Shown: positions 1-7,532, counted from the stretch's first letter. The stretch: 17,187 bases of DNA from Spirochaetota bacterium (GCA_009908925.1 JAAAOH010000011.1:1-17187); one strand, 5' to 3'. Notes: generated by a model not told the origin, from the sequence alone. Numbers and translations are program-made.

Positions 1-296
1 CTGAGGGCGTCGCCAAGCCTTCCTCACGGCTCTTCGACGGGCCCCTGCGGCACCTGCGGGACCATTCCGGGATCGCTCCTGCCGAGATACTGTACGTTGG
101 GAACGATATGCGAAACGACATACTGACCGCCGGGCGAGCCGGGTGCAAAACCTGCCTCTTCGCGGGGGATCGGCGCTCTCTGAGGCTTCGCGGCGGTGAC
201 CGGGACATAGCCGACATAATACCGGACGCTGTGATACGATCAATGTCGGAGCTGCACTCGGTGCTCTCATCCGAAGGAGGAACCCCGCATGCGTAA
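1..296 (+). CDS. HAD-family hydrolase, C-terminal part (left edge of window)
   Basis: The reading frame is open from base 3 to the TAA at 294-296, so the gene begins before the window. The visible 97 residues hold the last two motifs of the haloacid dehalogenase fold: a lysine in a VAKPSSRLF segment (motif III type), then ILYVGNDMRNDI followed by AGRAGCKTCLF (motif IV plus the usual AGxxT strand), where the acidic residues bind Mg2+. These enzymes use an N-terminal Asp nucleophile, here outside the window, usually to dephosphorylate small metabolites; the substrate cannot be told from this fragment. An internal ATG at 108 lies inside motif IV, so it is not the true start. The end overlaps the next gene by 8 nt (its ATG is at 289), which suggests co-transcription and translational coupling. 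Confidence 0.82.
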   Translation, partial: EGVAKPSSRLFDGPLRHLRDHSGIAPAEILYVGNDMRNDILTAGRAGCKTCLFAGDRRSLRLRGGDRDIADIIPDAVIRSMSELHSVLSSEGGTPHA

Positions 297-1161
297 GCTG
301 GTTATTAGTCTCGTCATAATCCTGATCGCGGGGGGTGCTGCCTTCTACTTTGGCTGGGTTCAGATACAGATGCCCGCAAACAGCTACGGCGTGGTGTTCA
401 CGAAGACCGGCGGATGGGACAACACGGTGATACGTCCCGGTGAGTTCCACTGGCGCTGGGAACGCCTGCTGCCGACCAACTTCACGCTGCATGTCTTCCC
501 CTCCACGCCACACGAGACCGACGTGGAGACCTCCGGCACGCTGCCCTCCGCGGATGTATACGCGAGCTATCTGACAGAGAATCCGGATTTCAGCTACGAG
601 CTCGAGGTATCCCTCGCCTACCGCGTACGGGCAAGCGAACTGGCGCGGCTGGCCCGCGAAGAAGACCTTCAGCCCGCCGGCCTCGAGGAGTGGTACCGGC
701 AGTACGACCGGCGCATTGCGGATCGCGCCCGCGGACTCGCGGGACAGCTCTATGCGGACGCACAGGCGGGCTCGTCACCCGGCCCGGTGCAGCTCGACGC
801 CTTCGAAGAGCAACTAACCGACCGGCTTGCTGAGGATTTTCCCGACCTGGAGATCATTTCCGCCGTACCCACGACGATATCCCTCCCCGACTTCGATCTC
901 TACGAAGCGGCCCGCTCGCTGTACTTCGAGTCGATCGAGGCGCGACGGGCGGCGATAGCCGATCAGGCATACGAGGCCGAGGAGCGGCGCGTGACCGAGG
1001 AAACCCGCATCGAGACGCTGCGACGCTACGGAGAGGTACTCACCGAGTACCCCACCCTGCTCGACTACTTCAGTCTCACCGCCGAGCAGGGCGTGGATCC
1101 CCTTGATCTCGAGGCTATTCGGGAGTCCGCCACGCCGGAGACATCTCCGCAGACGCCGTAG
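289..1161 (+). CDS. SPFH/Band-7-like membrane-anchored protein
   Basis: This 290-residue protein has one N-terminal hydrophobic segment (about residues 4-22) after a basic MRK start, so it is probably anchored in the inner membrane with the rest outside the cytoplasm. After the anchor, YGVVFTKTGG and RPGEFHWRWERLLP resemble the opening strands of SPFH/stomatin domains. FSYELEVSLAYRV (about 101-113) and the stretch from IISAVPTTISLP into an Ala/Glu-rich helix (about 189-235) match the later strands and start of the coiled coil. SPFH proteins form rings or membrane-microdomain scaffolds, often as protease cofactors. The start is firm: AAGGAGG at 274-280 is 8 nt before the ATG. The tail after residue 255 is short and acidic. 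The family call rests on pattern similarity, not a search; the role is unknown. It converges on the minus-strand gene ending at 1172 with only 10 bases between. Confidence 0.7.
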   Translation: MRKLVISLVIILIAGGAAFYFGWVQIQMPANSYGVVFTKTGGWDNTVIRPGEFHWRWERLLPTNFTLHVFPSTPHETDVETSGTLPSADVYASYLTENPDFSYELEVSLAYRVRASELARLAREEDLQPAGLEEWYRQYDRRIADRARGLAGQLYADAQAGSSPGPVQLDAFEEQLTDRLAEDFPDLEIISAVPTTISLPDFDLYEAARSLYFESIEARRAAIADQAYEAEERRVTEETRIETLRRYGEVLTEYPTLLDYFSLTAEQGVDPLDLEAIRESATPETSPQTP

Positions 1162-1171
1162 TCAGCCGCCC

Positions 1172-2944
1172 CTACATTCCTTCTTCCATGGCCATCTTCT
1201 GCGTGATGAGCGTGTGCACCTTCTGGAGGCTTTCGCTCTCCTCAGCGAGCTTCCACTCGAGAGCATTCTGATGGGGGCTGGTCGGGTCGTACAGCGAGTA
1301 GCGTTCCCGCAGGGCGTCGGGCACCGCCGCGGCGATCTCCTGAAGGGCGGAGCGAATGCCGTCGATGTGGCCGAGCCCCGCGTCAATGAGGGCGCCGATC
1401 TCACGGTCGGTCTGAGTCACGAGGTTGCGGTAGGAGCGATGCTGAACCGGATCTGAGTCCGCGGCGTAGCGAACCCGGTGAAAAACCTTCCCCGAGTCGG
1501 CATCCGGGGAGAACCCCTGATCGAGTGACTCCGCCTTCTCCTCCACGTCCTGCAATCCGCTCGAATGTGCAACGATCGCGTTGGCGATTCCCTTTTGTCT
1601 GGCCGGCATCATGCGACTGAGCACCCGCAGAAACTCCTGCAGATCCCGTTTGAAGGCGTATTTGACATACTGATGGAGCACGTTCAGGGCGGCGACATGC
1701 TTGATGGGCGGCAGCCCCTGACTTCGCAGCGTCGAGGGGATGCTCTCGGGGAGAAAATCGAAATGCCCCAGATCACCGGAGAATATTTCTGCGATCAGCC
1801 GGTCGATAACGCCCTCCCGTATCTCCGGGAACCGCTCGTCGAGGCGCGAGAGGATCTCTATGCGCATCGAGTTATTGTAGAACTCTCGCAGGTTCAACTG
1901 CGGGGCGTACGCCATTACACGATAGTAAGGGTCGTTTCTGTGAAACCGGATAAGCTCGACCAGCGGGGTGCGGTGGTTGAACCGCAGAACTGCGTCATGC
2001 ACATCCCGCAGATGTTCTTCGAGATGCGCCACAACGGCCTCTCTCTCCTGGTCGGGGCTCGTGTGCTCGCTCGTCTCCTTGTTGCGATCGGCGAAGTCCG
2101 CCAGTAATTCGCGATGCACGAAAAACTTTCGTGGCACCTTCAGGGTAGAATAGATCGCGTAGTAGAGCTCCTCGAGGTACGGCAGTGCGGCCTGGACCGA
2201 CGCCCGCCGCATGTTTGGCTTATCCCCCGGCGGCGCAAGGCCCGGACGATACCCGAACTGCTGGAAGAAGCGCTGGTAGTCGAAAAGCCCCATATCCCGC
2301 ATGTAATACAGAGGTACCACGCCGGTCTCAATCTGCGCGTAGACCTCGTCAGAAATATTCTTCAAGTATTCGTCGAGACGAGACAGCAGCTCACGTCGGA
2401 TATCCTCCTTGCTCTGCGTGCGAATGAAGATATCCGCCATGTCGCTCTGAGGCAGAAGGTCTTCGGGACTATGCTTCGCATCGGGGATCTTCACTTCGAG
2501 GAGACGGTGGATAATGAGTCGCAGGCTCTCCTTCTTCTCCCACAGGTGACCGAGCAACGGAATCACCGGGTACGCCGCGCGGTAGAGCTCGAACACGCGT
2601 TCTGCAATCTGGGGGTCAATGGCGTCGGAGTGTGTGCCGGTGGAATGCAGGCCCGCGGACTGCAGTTTGCGTCGCAGTGCGGCCAGGCGGGCGTCGATGA
2701 AGCAGTCTTCCGGTTTCTTCCCGGTGAGGAGCCGACGCAACCACACACGAAACCTCATCAGGAAAGGCATGCGACTCATGTCACGGCGAATCAGCTCGGC
2801 ACGCTGGGTTCGTTGCACTTCTGCAGGGTAGATTCGCTGCGAGCGATCGAAATCCAGACTGAGGCTCTTCATGATGCGGCGATAGAGGTCGCGGCGCTCC
2901 TTGTCCGGGAGCGCCTGAACGAGTTCCGGAAAGCGGGAGCTCAC
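1172..2944 (-). CDS. Large helical protein of unknown function, resembling the spirochaete DUF5312 family
   Basis: A 590-residue, largely alpha-helical, charged protein with no signal peptide and no clear membrane span, so probably cytoplasmic. It starts with GTG at 2942-2944, preceded by GGAGGA at 2951-2956 (6-nt spacing). This GTG overlaps the TGA of the upstream thiamine pyrophosphokinase as GTGA, a typical coupled arrangement. Recurrent short motifs such as ELLSRLDEYL, EILSRLDERF and REFYNNSMRIE suggest diverged internal helical repeats, but I did not prove a repeat unit. Length and composition fit my recollection of DUF5312, a family of unknown function found in spirochaetes; that assignment is from memory. 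No catalytic motif is visible and I assign no function. Its place in an operon with a thiamine enzyme may simply reflect dense packing. Confidence 0.75.
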   Translation of the reverse strand: MSSRFPELVQALPDKERRDLYRRIMKSLSLDFDRSQRIYPAEVQRTQRAELIRRDMSRMPFLMRFRVWLRRLLTGKKPEDCFIDARLAALRRKLQSAGLHSTGTHSDAIDPQIAERVFELYRAAYPVIPLLGHLWEKKESLRLIIHRLLEVKIPDAKHSPEDLLPQSDMADIFIRTQSKEDIRRELLSRLDEYLKNISDEVYAQIETGVVPLYYMRDMGLFDYQRFFQQFGYRPGLAPPGDKPNMRRASVQAALPYLEELYYAIYSTLKVPRKFFVHRELLADFADRNKETSEHTSPDQEREAVVAHLEEHLRDVHDAVLRFNHRTPLVELIRFHRNDPYYRVMAYAPQLNLREFYNNSMRIEILSRLDERFPEIREGVIDRLIAEIFSGDLGHFDFLPESIPSTLRSQGLPPIKHVAALNVLHQYVKYAFKRDLQEFLRVLSRMMPARQKGIANAIVAHSSGLQDVEEKAESLDQGFSPDADSGKVFHRVRYAADSDPVQHRSYRNLVTQTDREIGALIDAGLGHIDGIRSALQEIAAAVPDALRERYSLYDPTSPHQNALEWKLAEESESLQKVHTLITQKMAMEEGM

Positions 2945-3570
2945 CGTGATTCCTCCAGAGACTGAACCATGATCAACCTCCCCGACAGCATCTCCACCCG
3001 AAGAACGTCATCGACGACTCTGTTACTGATCCCGACATCACCATGCCGCCATTCTAGCTCGTCCAGTGGCCACTGAAGCCCCGTCGATGTCATTCGACAG
3101 GTTTCGTCCCCTACAGGAAAGAAAGATACCACACGTCCGCGCATTCCACGTCGTTCGAGGTAACCGTCGACCGCGGTGACCTCATCCCGGTCGGTGATCC
3201 ACAGCGTCGGGTGACGTTCGCGGTCGAAGATCGCGAGGATACCGACGAGGTGATCCAGGCGGCCGCCGCCTCCTCCGGCGAGTACAACCTCATCGTAGCC
3301 TTCGGAAAAGAGGATTTCGAGCGCGATCTCGGTATCCGTGTCGTCTTTGTCCTCATCGAAGGAGCGTACCCGCTCGGTCGGGAACCGATCGAGCAGGCCC
3401 TGATCGCGCAGGGAGTCCATGTCACCGACCACGATGCCGGGCTCCACTCCCGCTGCAAGCGCGCGCTCCAGTCCGGAATCCGCGGCGACGATCCGTGTGG
3501 CTCCTCGACTCCACTGCTCCAATTTCGCTGCCGGTGGACCATTCCCACCAGTGATGACAAGGCCTCTCAC
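2941..3570 (-). CDS. Thiamine pyrophosphokinase
   Basis: This 209-residue enzyme transfers pyrophosphate from ATP to thiamine, making the cofactor thiamine diphosphate in the cytoplasm. The TPK motifs appear in order: VAADSGLERAL (29-38), GDMDS (49-53), DKDDTDTEIAL (74-84), GGGGGRLDH (99-107, catalytic and substrate loop) and ISNR (181-184, thiamine-binding end). The frame stays open to an ATG at 3723, but that extension is non-homologous and would cover the flaB promoter and Shine-Dalgarno. I choose the GTG at 3570, with a G-rich ribosome site at 3575-3580, because it places the first strand (RGLVITGGN) at the N-terminus and gives the usual family length. It overlaps the downstream helical-protein gene by 4 nt. 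The gene is divergent from flaB. It implies that thiamine is salvaged or made as the free vitamin. Confidence 0.9.
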   Translation of the reverse strand: MRGLVITGGNGPPAAKLEQWSRGATRIVAADSGLERALAAGVEPGIVVGDMDSLRDQGLLDRFPTERVRSFDEDKDDTDTEIALEILFSEGYDEVVLAGGGGGRLDHLVGILAIFDRERHPTLWITDRDEVTAVDGYLERRGMRGRVVSFFPVGDETCRMTSTGLQWPLDELEWRHGDVGISNRVVDDVLRVEMLSGRLIMVQSLEESR

Positions 3571-3574
3571 GATT

Positions 3575-3580
3575 CCCCCC
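3575..3580 (-). promoter_or_regulatory. Ribosome binding site deciding the TPK start
   Basis: On the minus strand six G residues lie four bases before the GTG at 3570. No comparable site fits another in-frame start close to the first conserved strand, so this favours the 209-residue form over the longer frame. Confidence 0.5.
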
Positions 3581-3598
3581 AATTGCTGCCGTCCGCAC

Positions 3599-3627
3599 AG
3601 GATAGATGATTTCGGAGAACCTGGAAA
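3599..3627 (-). promoter_or_regulatory. Possible sigma-70 promoter for the TPK operon
   Basis: On the minus strand TTTCCA (3622-3627) and TATCCT (3599-3604) are separated by 17 bases; each matches four of six consensus positions. Transcription would begin near 3592, giving a leader of about 22 nt before the GTG at 3570. The match is weak and the call tentative. Confidence 0.3.
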
Positions 3628-3651
3628 GGCACGAAGCGCAGCAGAAATAGC

Positions 3652-3678
3652 TAAAGCGCCACTCTCAGGCACCGATGC
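3652..3678 (+). promoter_or_regulatory. Sigma-28 (FliA)-type promoter of flaB
   Basis: TAAA at 3652-3655 is followed after exactly 15 bases by ACCGATGC at 3671-3678. The classic flagellar sigma-28 promoter is TAAA, 15 bases, GCCGATAA; the -35 and the CCGAT core match. The predicted transcription start near 3685 gives a flaB leader of about 50 nt. No good sigma-70 promoter sits between here and the flaB ATG, so FliA-dependent transcription is the simplest reading. Confidence 0.7.
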
Positions 3679-3737
3679 ATAGAACGTAAGAACACCATGG
3701 GCATGGAAGTCCACGGTATACATTCAAGGAGGAATCC

Positions 3738-4610
3738 ATGGTCATCAACCACAACATGAGCGCGATGTTCGCCCAGCGGCAGCAGAAGTTCAACACACTG
3801 GACACGCAGGGCAATATCGAGAAGCTCTCCTCCGGCATGCGCATCAATCGTGCAGGCGATGATGCCTCCGGGCTTGCGGTTTCAGAGAAGATGCGATCCC
3901 AGATCGGCGGTCTGCAGCAGGCAGAGCGCAACGCTGCGGACGGCATCTCGATGATCCAGACCGCAGAGGGCTATCTGCAGGGTACGCAGGACATCCTGCA
4001 GCGCATGCGTGAGTTGGCTGTACAGTCCTCGAACGGTATCTACACCGCAGAGGACCGCATGCAGATCCAGGTCGAAATCTCGAGCCTGGTCGATGAGGTG
4101 AACCGCATCGCGTCGCATGCACAGTTCAACGGCATGAACCTGCTCACCGGCCGGTTCGCAAACGAGACGGGTACGAACACCGTTACGGCAAGTATGTACT
4201 TCCACATCGGTGCGAACATGGACCAGCGCGAGCGCGTGTTCATCGGTACGATGACGGCTCAGGGTCTGGGCATCCAGAGCTCCGACGGGCTGCCCCACAC
4301 CGCCACGTTCATCTCTATGTCGACACCCGACAAGGCGAATATCGCCATCGGCGTGGTCGACGAGGCGTTGAAAGCGGTCAGTAAGCAGCGCGCCGACCTC
4401 GGTGCATACCAGAACCGGCTCGACTACGCTCGACAGTCTCTCTCGGTCGGCGCCGAGAATATTCAGGCTGCCGAGTCGCGCATCCGCGACACCGACATGG
4501 CGAATGAGATCGTGGACTTTACCACGAATCAGATTCTCGTTCAGTCGTCGACCGCGATGATCGCACAGGCCAACCAGCAGCCACAGAGCGTTCTGCAGCT
4601 GCTGCAGTAG
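3738..4610 (+). CDS. flaB: Flagellin, periplasmic flagellar filament core protein FlaB
   Basis: A 290-residue flagellin forming the core of the periplasmic flagella that drive spirochaete motility. The N-terminus MVINHNMSAMFAQR is the spirochaete FlaB signature. Residues 28-58 carry IEKLSSGMRINRAGDDASGL and 88-98 carry LQRMRELAVQS, the conserved D0/D1 helices. The C-terminal D0/D1 helices run from about 215 (RADLGAYQNRLDYA) to the end (DMANEIVDFTTNQIL, VLQLLQ). The middle (about 140-205) is short, as in other FlaB proteins, so there is no large surface domain. There is no signal peptide; export uses the flagellar type III apparatus. AAGGAGG at 3726-3732 fixes the start. It appears monocistronic, with a sigma-28-like promoter before it and a strong terminator after it. 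Spirochaetes often have several flaB genes; only one is seen here. Confidence 0.97.
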   Translation: MVINHNMSAMFAQRQQKFNTLDTQGNIEKLSSGMRINRAGDDASGLAVSEKMRSQIGGLQQAERNAADGISMIQTAEGYLQGTQDILQRMRELAVQSSNGIYTAEDRMQIQVEISSLVDEVNRIASHAQFNGMNLLTGRFANETGTNTVTASMYFHIGANMDQRERVFIGTMTAQGLGIQSSDGLPHTATFISMSTPDKANIAIGVVDEALKAVSKQRADLGAYQNRLDYARQSLSVGAENIQAAESRIRDTDMANEIVDFTTNQILVQSSTAMIAQANQQPQSVLQLLQ

Positions 4611-4634
4611 GCGCAACCCGTCCTGCACGCCGAG

Positions 4635-4667
4635 ACCCGGCCGCCTTCACGGTGGTCGGGTTTTTTT
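4635..4667 (+). terminator. Rho-independent terminator of flaB
   Basis: An 11-base-pair stem (ACCCGGCCGCC with GGTGGTCGGGT, including two G-T pairs) closes a five-base loop, TTCAC, and is followed by a run of T residues to 4667. It starts 24 bases after the flaB stop codon. Confidence 0.9.
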
Positions 4668-4737
4668 GTGCTTTCGGCGTCGAGCGCGCCGGGATTCCCG
4701 GGCGTCCGGTTGCAACGGGGCGTAGCCTCCGGAGATA

Positions 4738-6114
4738 ATGACCGCCGTGAAACGCTTTCCAACGCCACGCGTTCTCGATGAGCTCGCCCGCCATTTCGAC
4801 AGGGCCGGATTCCGCTGCTTCCTTGTCGGTGGTGCACTTCGAAACATCGCGCTTCGTGGCAAACCCACCGACTATGACCTCGCAACCGACGCACATCCCG
4901 GGGATGTTCAGAGGATCTTCCGGCGCGTCATCCCCACCGGCATACAGCATGGCACCGTCACCGTCCTCTACAAAGGGCATCAGTTCGAAGTGACGACGTT
5001 TCGCACCGAAAGCACGTATTCGGACTCCCGACGGCCCGACTCGGTGGCCTTCTCAACCTCGATAGAGGAGGATCTCTCACGCCGGGACTTCACGATAAAC
5101 GGCATGGCGCTCGACCTCGTCAACCGCGAATTCCATGATCCCTACGGAGGACTCGAGGACATTGACTCGAAGACGGTGCGTGCGATTGGCGAGCCGGCCG
5201 AGCGGTTCAGTGAGGACGGCCTGCGGGTGATGCGGGCCATCCGATTTGCCACGCAACTCGAGTTCAGCCTCGACGCAGCCACCCGGGAGGCGATTCCACG
5301 TGCACTGCCGGCCCTGCAGCGCGTCTCCGCGGAACGAAAGCGGGATGAGCTCGTAAAGACGATTCAGGCCGCCCACCCGGCCCGGGGAATCCTCCTCATG
5401 CAGGAAACCGGTGTCATGTCGCAGCTCATACCCGAGCTTGCCGCCTGCGATTCCGTCGCCCAGGGCGAGGGCGTGAACAGAACGGTACTGACGCACTCCG
5501 CGTACGCCTGCGAAGGGGCCCCTGCCGACCGTCTCGAGATACGGCTTGCGGCTCTGCTACACGATGTGGGAAAGGTGGACACCTACGAGGAAGACGAAGA
5601 AGTCGGTATGCGCTTCCACGGCCATGACGCAGTGTCGGCGGACTACGCCCGCGCAATTCTCACTCGCCTCAGGTTCTCAAACGACGTCACCAGCACGGTG
5701 GCGCATCTCGTTCGCCATCACATGTTCGACTACGATCCGACCGGCTGGACCGACGCCACGGTCAGACGATTCATATCGCGCGTCGGAGCGCAGTACGTCG
5801 ATGATCTTATTCTCCTGCGGCGTGCCGACAGCTACGGAAAGGCCGGACACCCCGTGCGCGACCGCAGACTCGAAGCCCTCGAAGAGCACGTACGGGAGGT
5901 GCTCGCCGCCGACAGTGCTCTCAGCGTCAGAGACCTGGCGGTAAACGGCAACACCCTTCACGAGGAGGCGGGCATCCCCAAGGGGCCGCTCATGGGGCGG
6001 ACACTCGAGTTCCTGCTCGAGAGCGTACTGCAGGATCCCGCGCAGAACACCCGGGAGAAGCTCCTCGAGATAGCACGGAATTACTACGAGCAGAGACTCC
6101 AGACGGGCCGCTGA
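4738..6114 (+). CDS. CCA tRNA nucleotidyltransferase / poly(A) polymerase family, with HD domain
   Basis: A 458-residue class II nucleotidyltransferase that adds CCA to tRNA 3' ends or polyadenylates RNA. The head domain shows FLVGGALRN (28-36) and the metal-binding DYD (45-47), then RRDFTINGMALD (115-126) and the neck segment EDGLRVMRAIRFA (159-171). SAERKRDEL (197-205) follows. An HD domain has LLHDVGK (273-279) and a second histidine cluster at HGHD (294-297), suggesting added phosphohydrolase activity on 2',3'-cyclic or 3'-phosphate ends. The ATG at 4738 has GGAG only three bases away; a GTG at 4747 is the alternative start and would shorten it by three residues. Sequence alone does not separate CCA-adding from PAP activity. 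It converges on rnc. A related gene sits beside rnc in Borrelia, from memory. Confidence 0.93.
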   Translation: MTAVKRFPTPRVLDELARHFDRAGFRCFLVGGALRNIALRGKPTDYDLATDAHPGDVQRIFRRVIPTGIQHGTVTVLYKGHQFEVTTFRTESTYSDSRRPDSVAFSTSIEEDLSRRDFTINGMALDLVNREFHDPYGGLEDIDSKTVRAIGEPAERFSEDGLRVMRAIRFATQLEFSLDAATREAIPRALPALQRVSAERKRDELVKTIQAAHPARGILLMQETGVMSQLIPELAACDSVAQGEGVNRTVLTHSAYACEGAPADRLEIRLAALLHDVGKVDTYEEDEEVGMRFHGHDAVSADYARAILTRLRFSNDVTSTVAHLVRHHMFDYDPTGWTDATVRRFISRVGAQYVDDLILLRRADSYGKAGHPVRDRRLEALEEHVREVLAADSALSVRDLAVNGNTLHEEAGIPKGPLMGRTLEFLLESVLQDPAQNTREKLLEIARNYYEQRLQTGR

Positions 6115-6132
6115 CGAGCCGCAGATTCGGAC

Positions 6133-6960
6133 TCAGCCCCGGCGTTTGCGCCCCCGCCCCTTTCGGGGCTCGCCTCGCTTTGGATCCGCGGTTTCGACTC
6201 CGTCCTCGCCTCCCGACAATTGCGAGAGGCTCTCGTAGGCAATCTTCGCGGCCTCCTGCTCGGCCTGCTTCTTGTTCTTGCCCTGCCCGGGGCCGTAGGT
6301 ACGATCGTTGACGCGCACTTCGATCCAGAAGGTCTTCGAGTGGTCCGGTCCGGTTTTCTTCACCAGCGCATATTTGGGATAGCTCTTGAACTGTTTCTGC
6401 ACGAGCTCCTGGAGCAGCGTCTTATAATCCTTGCGGTGTTTGTTCTCGAGAACCTTGTTGATCTCCGGCACGAGATAGCGAAGGACGAACCGGCGCGAGG
6501 CGCGGAAACCGGAGTCGAGAAAGTACGCTCCGATGATAGCCTCGAGCGCGTCGGCAAGAAGGGCCTTTTTGGAGCGTCCGCCGGAGAACTCCTCCCCTTT
6601 GCCGATAAGAATGAAATTGTCCACGCGCAGGTCGCGGGAGATGGTGGCGAGACTGTCCTCTGAGACGACGAAGGACTTGATCTTGGCGAGATCGCCCTCG
6701 GCCTTATCGGTCAGCGTGTTGAATAGATACTCTGCAACCACGAGCCCGAGCACCGAATCACCGAGAAACTCGAGTTTCTCGTTGTTATCGATGTCGTTAT
6801 GCCGCTCATTCGCGAATGAGCGGTGGCAAAACGCAAGATTCAGAAGCTCGAGCTTTTTGAAGCGAATCCCTGCCTGCTTCTCAAAAAGCTGAAGCTCCTG
6901 TTTCCGTTCGCCGTCGATCCCGGGCGGCTGCAGTTCCTCGTGTGACTTCATCAGCCGCAC
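6133..6960 (-). CDS. rnc: Ribonuclease III
   Basis: This 275-residue endonuclease cleaves double-stranded RNA, including rRNA precursors. The catalytic domain has the signature EKLEFLGDSVLG with E61, E64 and D68, and the second acidic pair in ADALEAIIGA (D137, E140), so all metal ligands are present. A double-stranded-RNA-binding domain follows (about 178-247), ending in NKKQAEQEAAKIAYESL. The C-terminal tail (about 250-275) is basic and Gly/Arg-rich, which may add RNA affinity. The GTG at 6960 is preferred over the ATG at 6951, because GGGGG at 6967-6971 lies six bases before the GTG. The gene lies downstream of acpP beyond a terminator-like hairpin and converges with the CCA enzyme gene. 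Confidence 0.97.
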   Translation of the reverse strand: MRLMKSHEELQPPGIDGERKQELQLFEKQAGIRFKKLELLNLAFCHRSFANERHNDIDNNEKLEFLGDSVLGLVVAEYLFNTLTDKAEGDLAKIKSFVVSEDSLATISRDLRVDNFILIGKGEEFSGGRSKKALLADALEAIIGAYFLDSGFRASRRFVLRYLVPEINKVLENKHRKDYKTLLQELVQKQFKSYPKYALVKKTGPDHSKTFWIEVRVNDRTYGPGQGKNKKQAEQEAAKIAYESLSQLSGGEDGVETADPKRGEPRKGRGRKRRG

Positions 6961-6976
6961 ACTGCACCCCCTGACG

Positions 6977-7012
6977 AAAACGAAGTTCCCCCGCGTGCGC
7001 GGAGGAACTTCG
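6977..7012 (-). terminator. Hairpin terminator between acpP and rnc
   Basis: Bases 6981-7012 form a 32-base inverted repeat: arms of 15 bases with one A-C mismatch and a two-base loop. On the minus strand it is followed by TTTT at 6977-6980. The U tract is short, so it may reduce rather than abolish read-through from acpP into rnc. Confidence 0.7.
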
Positions 7013-7045
7013 CATCAAAGCGCTCACGAGCTGAAAAACACGGAG

Positions 7046-7282
7046 CTATTTCTGCTGCGACTTCAGATATTCGAGAGCATCCCGAACCGTCTCGAACTCA
7101 TTGGCCTTCTCGTCGGGAATGGAGATACCCATTTCCTCTTCGATGGCATAGACGAGCTCGTAGGTGTCGAGGCTGTCGGCTCCAAGGTCCTGGCGAAAGG
7201 ACGAGTCCATTGTGATCTTGTCCTCATCCACTTCGAGCTTGTCGGCGATGAGCTTTTTCATCTTCTCGAACAGTTCATCCAT
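7046..7282 (-). CDS. acpP: Acyl carrier protein
   Basis: A 78-residue acidic protein that carries growing acyl chains as thioesters on a 4'-phosphopantetheine arm during fatty-acid synthesis. The attachment site is S37 in GADSLDTYELV, the conserved DSL motif. Helices I-IV and length are typical. The start is firm, with a repeated GAGGAGGAGGA ribosome site just upstream of the ATG. It follows rpmF by 24 bases and is near coaD, whose pathway product, coenzyme A, donates the phosphopantetheine group. A hairpin terminator follows, so expression is probably high and partly insulated from rnc. Confidence 0.98.
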   Translation of the reverse strand: MDELFEKMKKLIADKLEVDEDKITMDSSFRQDLGADSLDTYELVYAIEEEMGISIPDEKANEFETVRDALEYLKSQQK

Positions 7283-7306
7283 TGCGGGTCCTCCTCCTCG
7301 GGTGTA

Positions 7307-7495
7307 TTAACCCAACTCCTCCGGATCAAACACCTTCTTGCCGCGGTAATACCCCGACTTCATATCAACCCGATGGCGCTTGACCATCTCGCCTGACTCC
7401 GGGGAGGTTATCAGGGTTGGCAACTTCAGCTTGCCGTTTATGCTCCGTCGCCTGCGCGTACGAGCTTTGGAGTGCTTCTTCTTTGGTACTGCCAT
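7307..7495 (-). CDS. rpmF: 50S ribosomal protein L32
   Basis: A 62-residue, very basic ribosomal protein beginning MAVPKKKHSKARTRRRR, the diagnostic L32 start. The frame continues upstream to 7564, but that extension is not homologous; the ATG at 7495 has a GAGGA site a few bases upstream. It is the cysteine-free form: the zinc-ribbon CxxC pairs of many L32 proteins are absent, with residues such as LPTLITSPESGEMVKRHRV in their place. The rpmF-acpP pairing is common in bacteria and ties ribosome and lipid synthesis. Confidence 0.97.
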   Translation of the reverse strand: MAVPKKKHSKARTRRRRSINGKLKLPTLITSPESGEMVKRHRVDMKSGYYRGKKVFDPEELG

Positions 7496-7532
7496 TCGTT
7501 TGTCCTCACGCTCCGTACTAAAATTGACCCCT

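Noticed and set aside
2114..2965. Plus-strand open frame opposite the 590-residue helical protein
   Set aside because: It is a mirror of codon bias in the minus-strand gene, which has a good ribosome site and a coupled start.
3571..3723. N-terminal extension of TPK to an ATG at 3723
   Set aside because: The extra 51 residues match nothing in the family and would cover the flaB promoter; the GTG at 3570 has a ribosome site and gives the usual length.
3882..4628. Minus-strand open frame opposite flaB
   Set aside because: flaB is unmistakable on the plus strand, and the antisense frame would run through its terminator region with no signal of its own.
4685..4704. GC-rich inverted repeat after the flaB terminator
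   Set aside because: A short imperfect stem without a U tract in a GC-rich spacer; likely chance.
6117..6134. Small hairpin between the CCA enzyme and rnc stops
   Set aside because: Only a six-pair stem with a bulge and no T run; not supportable as a terminator.
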